Part shown: positions 1 to 5,087 of the stretch, piece after piece | Position numbering within the stretch: position 1 is the stretch's first letter | How the letters are laid out: each line of letters begins with the position of its first letter | Assembly: GCA_025934635.1 (NCBI GenBank) | Contig: JAICWX010000287.1 | Coordinates: 1-10,765 of the forward strand | Origin: Streptosporangiaceae bacterium | GTDB lineage: Bacteria; Actinomycetota; Actinomycetes; Streptosporangiales; Streptosporangiaceae | DNA: 10,765 nt | Direction: 5' to 3' | The notes under the pieces: model-generated | Told to the model about the DNA's origin: nothing | The model's database searches: none | Seen by the model: only the letters and a program-made list of their open reading frames with translations | Translations under genes and position numbers: made by a program

Positions 1-359
1 CCCGGCCGCAGCATGACGATCGGCGGCAGGCTGGCAGGCGGTATCCCGGGCGGCAGCCCGAGCTTCGCCTTGACCGCGAACGCGAACCCGGCGTTACCCA
101 GGTTCTGCACGCGCGGGTCGTGCCCCGGGGTTCCCGCGGGCACCGTGAAGGGGTCGGTACCGCTGGCCGCGGTGACCAGCGCGGCGTAGTCGATGGGGAC
201 CGGGACCGGCGGATCGCTCTCGTCGTAGGCATAGCACAAGATGACTTCCGCCTGGCCGGCGTAGAGCGTTTCCTCCAGGGCGCCGTTGATGCTGTCCTGG
301 GTCACGGCCACGACATAGTCGAAACCAGTAGGCGAGAGATTTGACTGGAACTGGCTCAT
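1..359 (-). CDS. Unidentified soluble protein, N-terminal part; possible TULIP/P47-like (cut by window edge)
   Basis: The reading frame opens at an ATG (complement 357-359) and runs without a stop off the left edge, giving about 119 visible residues beginning MSQFQSNLSPTGFDYVVAVT. A GGGGTG purine run lies about 7 bases before the ATG and supports this start. There is no signal peptide and no membrane segment. The visible part has an LSPTGFDYVVAVTQDSINGAL opening, a proline-rich loop (PPVPVPIDYAALV) and an FAFAVKAKLGLPP stretch. A 'GFD..(A)..Q..IN..L' start followed by beta-rich sequence reminds me of TULIP-fold, P47-like bacterial proteins, but this is memory of a pattern, not a demonstrated homology. 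The gap to the lipid-kinase-family gene upstream is 207 bases, so it probably has its own promoter. Being a real gene is likely; function is unknown. Confidence 0.7.
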   Translation of the reverse strand, partial: MSQFQSNLSPTGFDYVVAVTQDSINGALEETLYAGQAEVILCYAYDESDPPVPVPIDYAALVTAASGTDPFTVPAGTPGHDPRVQNLGNAGFAFAVKAKLGLPPGIPPASLPPIVMLRP

Positions 360-566
360 TGCATTCACCCCGCGCTAATTTCAGACGTGAATTAATGCCT
401 GTATCGCGCTATCACGCGTTCGCCATGAGTGCATCGCATTCGCGGCGGTTTTCAGCACGCTGCGATCATCCCTGCCGCACCCGGGCATAAGGAAGCGACG
501 CCGACCCTGACCTTTGCCGCCACGACCCTGAGATTTCGCGATCCGTCGCGGCCCTGGCCGGCGCGT
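360..566. other. Intergenic region between the lipid-kinase-family gene and the left-edge gene
   Basis: This 207-base gap lies between two minus-strand genes and is less GC-rich near 370-400. It holds a short dyad TTCA-GACG-TGAA (380-391) about 20 bases before the left-edge gene, a small hairpin CGCGA-TCCG-TCGCG (537-550) just after the lipid-kinase-family stop, and two copies of CGACCCTGA (502-510 and 523-531) spaced 21 bases apart. I could not find a convincing -35/-10 pair. It probably contains the promoter of the left-edge gene, but no element is proven. Confidence 0.4.
380..391. promoter_or_regulatory. Short dyad TTCA-N4-TGAA, possible operator
   Basis: TTCAGACGTGAA is a perfect 4+4 dyad with a 4-base spacer, placed about 20 bases upstream of the left-edge gene's ATG in locally AT-rich DNA. 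Such a position would suit a repressor site over the promoter or leader. A 4-base arm is short enough to occur by chance, so this is only a candidate. Confidence 0.2.
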
Positions 567-1454
567 CTATGCGCGGGACTTGGCCGGAACGCAGATGGTG
601 ACCGAGCCGGGGTGGACCTTGATGCGCAGCTTCTTGCGGGCCTTGCGTGCGCCGCCGTCGAGTTCGTACAGGACCTTGCGGTCGAACCGGATCCTGAACT
701 TCTTCCCCCGCGTGACCTTGACGAAGGGCGACTTCTCCGGATGCCCGAGGGCGAGCCGGCTGAACGTCCGGGCCCACTGGACCGGGTTCCCGGCCGTCAT
801 CACCCCGAGCTCGAGGCGCCCGTCGTCCGGTCGTGCCCGCGGGAAGGCCTCGACTCCGCCGAGTGTCTTGCTGACGTTGGCGACCAGCACGCACGAGACC
901 TTGCCCGTGAAGAAGCGATGACCGTCTACCTCCACCGTGGCCCGGACCCGGCGCCCGGCGAGGTTCTTGATCCCGGTGACGACGTAGGCGGCGCGGCCCA
1001 GCTTGTCCTTGGTGCCGCGGTCGGCGTCGGCGATCATGCGCGCGTCGAAGCCCGCGCCCGCTATCACCGTGAAGCGCTCGCCGTTCACCGAGCCGGTGTC
1101 CAGCCGGCGCCGGTCCCCGTGCAACCCGACCCGCACCGCCTCGGCGAGCTGGTCTGGAATCTCCAGGTTCTTGGCGAGCAGGTTCGAGGTCCCCGCGGGC
1201 AGGATGGCCACCGCCGTGTCGGTCCCCGCCACCGCGTCGATGCAGCGCTGCACCGTGCCGTCGCCGCCCCAGACGAATATCACGTCGGCGCCCTTGGCCG
1301 CGGCCCGGCGCGCGTACTCCGGGGCACGGCGGCTCTTCTTCACCTCGTACCACAGCGGGTCGGTGACGCCTTCCCCGGCCAGGATCTCCCGCAGCTCGGG
1401 CAGGCCGCCGCCGAAGCTCTTCCGCGTGTGCGCCACCACGGCCACGTCAGCCAC
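567..1454 (-). CDS. Diacylglycerol kinase catalytic-domain (DAGK/YegS/BmrU-type) lipid kinase family protein
   Basis: This 295-residue soluble protein belongs to the DAGK/lipid-kinase family, which uses ATP to phosphorylate diacylglycerol, sphingosine-like or related lipids at the inner face of the membrane. The N-terminal domain has the nucleotide loop VWGGDGTVQRCIDAVAG (GGDGT at 63-67) and the PAGTSNLLAKNL motif (86-97). The C-terminal beta domain has GAGFDA (133-138), DDGRLELGVM (210-219) and YELDGG (263-268, where the family usually has an acidic residue after DG). Length is normal for the family. The GTG start is fixed by AAAGGAG six bases upstream. The gene follows the DUF1206 gene by 31 bases, so the two are probably co-transcribed. 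The lipid substrate cannot be told from sequence. Some actinobacterial members act in phosphatidylinositol mannoside or phospholipid turnover, but that is family knowledge only. Confidence 0.92.
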   Translation of the reverse strand: MADVAVVAHTRKSFGGGLPELREILAGEGVTDPLWYEVKKSRRAPEYARRAAAKGADVIFVWGGDGTVQRCIDAVAGTDTAVAILPAGTSNLLAKNLEIPDQLAEAVRVGLHGDRRRLDTGSVNGERFTVIAGAGFDARMIADADRGTKDKLGRAAYVVTGIKNLAGRRVRATVEVDGHRFFTGKVSCVLVANVSKTLGGVEAFPRARPDDGRLELGVMTAGNPVQWARTFSRLALGHPEKSPFVKVTRGKKFRIRFDRKVLYELDGGARKARKKLRIKVHPGSVTICVPAKSRA

Positions 1455-1460
1455 GGCAGG

Positions 1461-1469
1461 CTCCTTTCC
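1461..1469 (-). promoter_or_regulatory. Ribosome binding site fixing the GTG start of the lipid-kinase-family gene
   Basis: The minus strand reads GGAAAGGAG here, followed by a 6-base spacer and the GTG at 1454. This strong, well-spaced Shine-Dalgarno sets the start as GTG and also gives MADVAVVAHT, the expected beginning for a DAGK-family N-terminus. Confidence 0.8.
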
Positions 1470-1485
1470 CGGGTCGCACCGGGCC

Positions 1486-2307
1486 TCAGACCTTGCGCCA
1501 GCGGGCCTCGCACAGCCCGTACACGCCGAAGATCACCAGGCCGAGCGCGGCGAGCAGCAGCAGGAACTCGCCGAACGGCTGGTTCCGCAGCGTGTGCAGC
1601 GCCGTGTCGATGCCGCCCGACTGGGAAGGCTTGTGGCTGATCGCCGCGTCGATCACCAGGCCGCCGGCCAGGGCGAACACGAGCCCGCGGGCGGTCGTCC
1701 CGATCATGCCGAGCCATTTGATGACGCGACGCATCCGGGCGCTCATCTGTGCCGTATTCAGGAGCTTCATGAACTTCTTGCGGATGCCCTCGATGACCAG
1801 GACGAGACCGCAGATGACGATGATCAGGCCGGCGATGCCGACCGCCCAGCGGCCGGCCGTATTGTGCATGGCCGAGGCCGTCATGTCCTGCTCCCGGCCG
1901 GCCTGGCTGCGGTCCGTACCGAAGATCACCTGGAACGTGAGGACGGCGAAGCCCGCGTAGATGACCGCCCGGGCCAGCGACTTGAGCCGCGGTCCCGCGC
2001 CCGGTGGTTCGCCGGTGACGCCGAACGCGGCCTCGCTCAGCCGCCAGAGCGCGTAGGCCGCGAAGCCGATGCCGAGCAGCCAGAGCGCGACCAGCCCGTA
2101 GGACTTGCCCGCGAGCAGCTCCAGGGCGCCCTGCTGGTCGGCCTCGCGCGAGCTGTGACCCACCGCGACCAGCACGGCGACCACGCCGACGAGGATGTAG
2201 ATGGCGCCGCGCGCCGTCAGGCCCGCGCGGGCCAGGAAATTGGCGGCCTGGCTGTCGGAAGCGCGCCGGGCCTTACGGGTCGCACGTGCCGCCGGTGCTG
2301 ATTGCAT
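1486..2307 (-). CDS. DUF1206 family integral membrane protein
   Basis: This 273-residue protein matches what I know of the actinobacterial DUF1206 family, whose function is not established. It is built of three repeats, each starting with an AR-G-hydrophobic helix: LTARGAIYILVGVVAVLVA (30-48), LARAVIYAGFAVLTFQVIFG (111-130) and GTTARGLVFALAGGLVIDAA (203-222). Each is followed by a second helix near 71-90, 155-175 and 247-265, giving six membrane segments. A basic N-terminus (ATRKARRA) and the KKFMKLL/RMRR stretches between repeats two and three suggest cytoplasmic loops by the positive-inside rule. The ATG at 2305-2307 is preceded by GAGG about 11 bases away. It sits 31 bases before the lipid-kinase-family gene, suggesting a membrane/lipid-related two-gene operon. 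Confidence 0.9.
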   Translation of the reverse strand: MQSAPAARATRKARRASDSQAANFLARAGLTARGAIYILVGVVAVLVAVGHSSREADQQGALELLAGKSYGLVALWLLGIGFAAYALWRLSEAAFGVTGEPPGAGPRLKSLARAVIYAGFAVLTFQVIFGTDRSQAGREQDMTASAMHNTAGRWAVGIAGLIIVICGLVLVIEGIRKKFMKLLNTAQMSARMRRVIKWLGMIGTTARGLVFALAGGLVIDAAISHKPSQSGGIDTALHTLRNQPFGEFLLLLAALGLVIFGVYGLCEARWRKV

Positions 2308-2347
2308 ACCCGTAGCTACCTCGCCAGCGACGGCGCAAACCCGGCAT

Positions 2348-2378
2348 GGGCGGGCCCGGCGCGAAGCCGGGCCCGCCC
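2348..2378 (-). terminator. Perfect 13-bp GC hairpin, terminator of the secreted-protein gene
   Basis: GGGCGGGCCCGGC (2348-2360), loop GCGAA, then GCCGGGCCCGCCC (2366-2378) form a perfect 13-bp stem. It lies 19 bases past the stop codon of the secreted Ig-like gene and 40 bases before the DUF1206 start. There is no T-tract, as is common for actinobacterial hairpin terminators. I infer termination of the upstream gene. Leakage into DUF1206 is possible, because I see no clear promoter between hairpin and DUF1206 start. Confidence 0.7.
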
Positions 2379-2397
2379 TGCGGCGTGCTAGGGGTAC

Positions 2398-3279
2398 TTA
2401 GAAGGCCCACCACCAGCCGCGCGGGACGATCTTGACGTACGCGGTGGACTGGCTGTCCGGCCCGGAGCCGTGCCAGCCCTGGTTCGCGGCGGCGGAGCCG
2501 GTGACCCTGACGATGATCGAGTGGAACCGGTGCCAGCCCCACAGGGCGTGGCTGGACTTGGCGGCGAAGACCACGGTCAGCGTCCGGGTCTGCCCGGGCT
2601 TGAGCGTGTCGAAGTTCTCCGCCGCGGTGTTATGGCTGATCGTGCAGCTGCGGTCCCACCAGAAGGACCCCCGGGTTGACGAACTGCAGTGCAGCGCCTT
2701 GAGCGGTGACGGCAGGTTGACCTGGGCGGCCACGTCCGTCGCGGCGAAGGAGCTCTTGTTGGTGACCGCGAGCGTGCAGGTGCCGTCCCTGCCCGTGTAC
2801 ACCTTGCGCGTGCAGTTCAGCCACGTGGCGATGTCGGCGTGACGGTGCTTGACGTACACCGTGTCCCGGTCGCTGGCCGACGCCGTGAACGCCGTCGATC
2901 CCGCATAGCTGGCCGTCAGCCGGTAGAACCCGCCGGCCAGGCCGGTGAGATTGCAGCTGCCGGTGCCGACCGCGCTGGTCCCGCTCTGGGCCAGCGTGAC
3001 GTTACAGCTGTCGCCCGCCGTGTCCGTGACCTTGACGGTCCCGGCCGGCCAGGCGGTGCCGCTGGCGGGCGTCACCGATACCTGCACGGTGAGCGTCGTC
3101 GTCCCGGCCGAGTCCGGCGATTGCGATGTCCCGGTGATCGCGGTCGCCGTCGCGACCGCGGTATCGGCGAGGGCAGTGCCGGGCGTCAGCAAGACGCCCC
3201 CGGCGATGCCTCCGCACAGGACCACTCCGGCCGCCAAGCCTGCCGTACGGCGGCATGCGGCACTGATCAGGTTGTGCAT
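2398..3279 (-). CDS. Exported protein with Ig-like and DUF11-like domains and three cysteine pairs
   Basis: This 293-residue protein starts MHNLISAACRRTAG, with a basic N-region, a hydrophobic core (AGLAAGVVLCGGIAGGVLL) and a likely signal-peptidase site ALA|DT at 38/39. Residues about 43-143 look like a bacterial Ig-like domain (threonine/valine strands, WPAGTVKVTDTAG, FYRLTASYAGSTAF). Residues about 150-285 resemble a DUF11/CARDB-type beta domain (CTLAVTNKSS, LKPGQTRTLTVVF). Mature cysteines occur as three pairs, 92/109, 156/168 and 198/212, suggesting disulfides. The chain ends with the aromatic tail RGWWWAF. There is no sortase signal or C-terminal membrane anchor, so it is probably released or loosely wall-associated. 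The start was chosen for its GGAAAGG site 7 bases upstream; an in-frame ATG at 3351 would add 24 unlikely residues before the signal peptide. No enzymatic motif is seen. Adhesion or a structural role is guesswork. Confidence 0.82.
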   Translation of the reverse strand: MHNLISAACRRTAGLAAGVVLCGGIAGGVLLTPGTALADTAVATATAITGTSQSPDSAGTTTLTVQVSVTPASGTAWPAGTVKVTDTAGDSCNVTLAQSGTSAVGTGSCNLTGLAGGFYRLTASYAGSTAFTASASDRDTVYVKHRHADIATWLNCTRKVYTGRDGTCTLAVTNKSSFAATDVAAQVNLPSPLKALHCSSSTRGSFWWDRSCTISHNTAAENFDTLKPGQTRTLTVVFAAKSSHALWGWHRFHSIIVRVTGSAAANQGWHGSGPDSQSTAYVKIVPRGWWWAF

Positions 3280-3286
3280 GTGCAAA

Positions 3287-3293
3287 CCTTTCC
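3287..3293 (-). promoter_or_regulatory. Ribosome binding site deciding the start of the secreted protein
   Basis: The minus strand reads GGAAAGG with a 7-base spacer to the ATG at 3279. It favours this ATG over the farther in-frame ATG at 3351 and places the signal peptide directly at the N-terminus. Confidence 0.7.
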
Positions 3294-3383
3294 ACCCGTT
3301 GACGTGGCCCCCGCCTAGCTCCCACCCATATAGACGACTTCGGACCCCCATGCGTTGCTTCAGCCGGGAAAGTTTGCTGCTAA

Positions 3384-3399
3384 GCTACTTCGTAGTAGC
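3384..3399. promoter_or_regulatory. Inverted repeat GCTACT-TCGT-AGTAGC
   Basis: A perfect 6-bp dyad with a 4-base spacer. It could be a transcription factor site or the first of two competing RNA hairpins, since its right arm shares bases 3397-3399 with the next hairpin. The CTAC/GTAG core resembles BlaI/MecI-type operators only loosely. No such regulator is in the window. Confidence 0.4.
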
Positions 3400-3427
3400 C
3401 CCTCGTCATCCCCCCCGGCGAGGGGCT
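3397..3427 (+). promoter_or_regulatory. 9-bp hairpin that encloses a Shine-Dalgarno sequence
   Basis: AGCCCCTCG (3397-3405) pairs perfectly with CGAGGGGCT (3419-3427) around a 13-base C-rich loop. The right arm contains GAGGGG (3420-3425), which is the Shine-Dalgarno of the small ORF at 3433. If the RNA folds this way, initiation on that ORF would be blocked. There is no T-tract after it, so simple intrinsic termination is less likely than translational masking. Confidence 0.45.
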
Positions 3428-3432
3428 TACTT

Positions 3433-3456
3433 ATGCCCGGGTGTCTCATGCTTTAG
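3433..3456 (+). CDS. Putative 7-residue leader peptide MPGCLML
   Basis: ATG CCC GGG TGT CTC ATG CTT TAG encodes MPGCLML. GAGGGG lies exactly 7 bases upstream of the ATG, an ideal Shine-Dalgarno distance. The stop codon lies 2 bases before a second GGAGG (3459-3463). The mini-ORF is out of frame with the downstream ABC ATPase. Its position between two hairpins in the operon leader is what a translational control peptide would show. A chance ORF this short cannot be excluded, so it is a candidate only. Confidence 0.35.
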   Translation: MPGCLML

Positions 3457-3461
3457 GCGGA

Positions 3462-3485
3462 GGCCTCCTTCCGGGGTGGGAGGCC
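3462..3485 (+). promoter_or_regulatory. Third leader hairpin overlapping GGAGG and an in-frame GTG
   Basis: GGCCTCC (3462-3468) pairs with GGAGGCC (3479-3485) around a 10-base loop. The left arm overlaps the end of GGAGG (3459-3463), and the loop contains a GTG (3476-3478) in frame with the ABC ATPase. A ribosome stopping at the leader ORF stop (3454-3456) would cover or disturb the left arm. This is inference from geometry. Confidence 0.35.
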
Positions 3486-3574
3486 GGGGCGGCCGCAAGT
3501 CCATACCGCTGCCCGACGATTTCTCGCGGGCCGCTTTTTACGCTGGTCAGTATGCAAATCCAGCGAGAAATCCG

Positions 3575-4324
3575 ATGATCGAGGCGCGCGGCCTGACCAA
3601 GTTCTACGGCGAACGGGCCGCCGTCTCCAACCTCAGTTTCACCGTCCGGCCGGGGGTCGTCACCGGCTTCCTCGGCCCCAACGGCGCGGGCAAGTCGACC
3701 ACGATGCGCCTCATTCTCGGCCTGGACGCCCCCACCGCCGGCGGCGTGCGGGTCAACGGCCGCCGCTACGCCGACCACCCGGCCCCGCTGGCCGAGGTCG
3801 GCGCCCTGCTCGAAGCCCGGGCGGTCCACCCCGGCCGGTCGGTCCGCAACCACCTGCGCGCCCTGGCCGCCACCCACGCCATCGGGGCGGGCCGGGTGGA
3901 CCAGGTGCTGGCCCTCACCGGTCTCAAAGACGTAGCCACCAAACGGGTGGGCAGCTTCTCCCTGGGCATGGGCCAGCGACTCGGGATCGCGGCGGCGCTG
4001 CTCGGCGATCCGGGCACGCTGATCCTCGACGAGCCGATCAACGGCCTGGATCCCGGCGGCGTGCGCTGGGTCCGCCACCTGCTCAAGACGCTGGCGGCCG
4101 AAGGCCGGACGGTGTTCCTGTCCAGCCACGTGATGAGCGAGCTGGCGCTGACCGTCGACCACGTCATCGTGGTGGGTCACGGTCAGCTGATCGCCGATGC
4201 GGGCGTGGCCGAACTCACGGCCGGCCGGTCGTCGCTGGAAGAGGCCTTCATGGAGCTCACCGCCGACGCCGTCGAATACCAGGCCGCTATCACGGAAAGG
4301 AGCCCGCAATGGCCCAGCCGGTAA
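3575..4324 (+). CDS. ABC transporter ATP-binding protein (ABC-2/drug exporter type)
   Basis: This 249-residue cytoplasmic ATPase powers the permease encoded next. It begins MIEARGLTKFYG and shows Walker A GPNGAGKS (34-41), signature FSLGMGQRLGIA (128-139), Walker B LILDEP (149-154), D-loop NGLDP (156-160) and switch histidine in SSHVMSE (His185). The Q-loop region reads EVGALLEARAVHPGRSVRNHL, without a glutamine, as is usual in BcrA/NodI-like exporter ATPases. The C-terminal SLEEAFMELTAD is also typical of that group, which exports antibiotics, peptides or lipids. The ATG was chosen because it gives the usual family N-terminus, although its ribosome site (only GAGA) is weak. A GTG at 3476, with GGAGG 12 bases before it, would add 33 non-homologous residues. 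The gene overlaps the permease by 16 bases, implying coupled translation. Confidence 0.93.
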   Translation: MIEARGLTKFYGERAAVSNLSFTVRPGVVTGFLGPNGAGKSTTMRLILGLDAPTAGGVRVNGRRYADHPAPLAEVGALLEARAVHPGRSVRNHLRALAATHAIGAGRVDQVLALTGLKDVATKRVGSFSLGMGQRLGIAAALLGDPGTLILDEPINGLDPGGVRWVRHLLKTLAAEGRTVFLSSHVMSELALTVDHVIVVGHGQLIADAGVAELTAGRSSLEEAFMELTADAVEYQAAITERSPQWPSR

Positions 4325-5082
4325 CCCAGGGTCAGGTGATCCGTTCCGAGTGGATCAAGCTCAGAACCGTTCGGTCGTCATGGTTTGTGCTCATCGCCAC
4401 GGTGCTGGGCATCGCCGTTATCGGCCTGCTGGTGTCGTACGTCAATAACGCCCACTGGTCCAGCCTGAACGCCGGCGACCGGGCCGGCTTCAACCCGATT
4501 AACCAGGATCTCATCGGAGTCAACCTGGCCGAGCTCACCGTCGGGGTGCTCGGCGTGCTCGCTGTCACCGGGGAGTACGCCACCGGGATGATCAGGGCCA
4601 CCTTCGCGGCCGTCCCGGGCCGGTTCCCGGTGCTGGCGGCCAAGGCCGGCGTGCTCGCCGCCGTGACCTTCGCGGTGGCCCTGGTGACGGTGCTCGTCAC
4701 CTTCCTCGGCGGCCAGGCCCTGCTCGGCACGCACGGGATCTCGCTGGCGCGCCCGGAAGCGGTGCGGGCGGTGTTCGGCGCGACCCTGTACCTCACCGTG
4801 GTCGCGGTGCTCGGCGTCGGGCTCGGCTTCCTGATCCGCTCCACCGCCGGCGGCATCGCGACCCTGATCGGGGTGCTGTTCGTCCTGCCGGTCCTGGCGT
4901 CGGCGCTGCCCGGCAGCTCCGGCTTCGAGCGGTTCCTGCCGAGCATGGCCGGGCGGGCGCTGTTCATCATGAACGCCGGGGACGGCATGCTGTCACCATG
5001 GCTCGGGTTCGGGTTGTTCGTCTGCTACGCCGTGATCGTGCTGGCGGCGGCCGCCCTGGTGCTGCGCCGGCGGGACGCGTAG
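4309..5082 (+). CDS. ABC-2 type transporter permease
   Basis: This 257-residue membrane protein is the partner of the preceding ATPase. Predicted membrane segments lie at about 24-45, 70-88, 108-138 (possibly two passes), 154-175, 181-200 and 229-252. The motif TGEYATGMIRATFAAVPGR (87-105), between the second segment and the third, is characteristic of actinobacterial ABC-2 permeases. The N-terminal SEWIKLRTVRSSW is the usual amphipathic, basic entry helix, and the chain ends with LVLRRRDA. An AAAGGAG site 6 bases before the ATG is the strongest in the operon. The ATG lies inside the ATPase gene, and the kinase gene follows after 5 bases. The substrate is unknown; a toxic amphiphile, antibiotic or lipid is the usual guess for a permease paired with a two-component system. 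Confidence 0.92.
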   Translation: MAQPVTQGQVIRSEWIKLRTVRSSWFVLIATVLGIAVIGLLVSYVNNAHWSSLNAGDRAGFNPINQDLIGVNLAELTVGVLGVLAVTGEYATGMIRATFAAVPGRFPVLAAKAGVLAAVTFAVALVTVLVTFLGGQALLGTHGISLARPEAVRAVFGATLYLTVVAVLGVGLGFLIRSTAGGIATLIGVLFVLPVLASALPGSSGFERFLPSMAGRALFIMNAGDGMLSPWLGFGLFVCYAVIVLAAAALVLRRRDA

Positions 5083-5087
5083 CCGCC

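Larger units (their letters stand above)
3280..3574. promoter_or_regulatory. Divergent intergenic region with leader-like structure upstream of the ABC/two-component operon
   Basis: This 295-base region separates the leftward secreted-protein gene from the rightward ABC operon and must hold promoters for both. On the plus strand it contains, in order: hairpin A (3384-3399), hairpin B (3397-3427, sharing three bases with A), a 7-codon ORF (3433-3456), and hairpin C (3462-3485) next to a GGAGG (3459-3463). A TAAGCT word at 3381-3386 fits a TANNNT -10, but the nearest TTGCTT (3355-3360) is 20 bases away, too far for a normal promoter. A TATATG word on the minus strand near 3329-3334 could be a -10 for the secreted gene, without a good -35. 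Confidence 0.5.

Noticed and set aside
429..1640. 403-codon plus-strand open frame across the lipid-kinase-family gene
   Set aside because: Antisense to the DAGK-domain gene; composition is low complexity and no motif or ribosome site is seen.
3280..3351. Longer N-terminus for the secreted protein starting at the ATG at 3349-3351
   Set aside because: It would place 24 non-hydrophobic residues before the signal peptide, and the GGAAAGG site supports the ATG at 3279 instead.
3355..3386. TTGCTT ... TAAGCT as a promoter for the ABC operon
   Set aside because: The spacer is 20 bases, too long for a normal sigma-70-type promoter, and the -35 match is modest.
3384..3399. BlaI/MecI-type operator
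   Set aside because: The dyad shares only a loose CTAC/GTAG core, and no BlaI-family regulator or beta-lactamase/peptidase gene is nearby.
3380..3409. Minus-strand mini-ORF MTRGYYEVA in the divergent region
   Set aside because: The G-run before its ATG directly abuts the start codon, so there is no usable ribosome-site spacing.
4998..5087. Upstream ATG start for the histidine kinase
   Set aside because: It would overlap the permease by 85 bases and add an Arg/Gly-rich, non-conserved stretch; the GTG 5 bases after the permease stop fits the operon's spacing.
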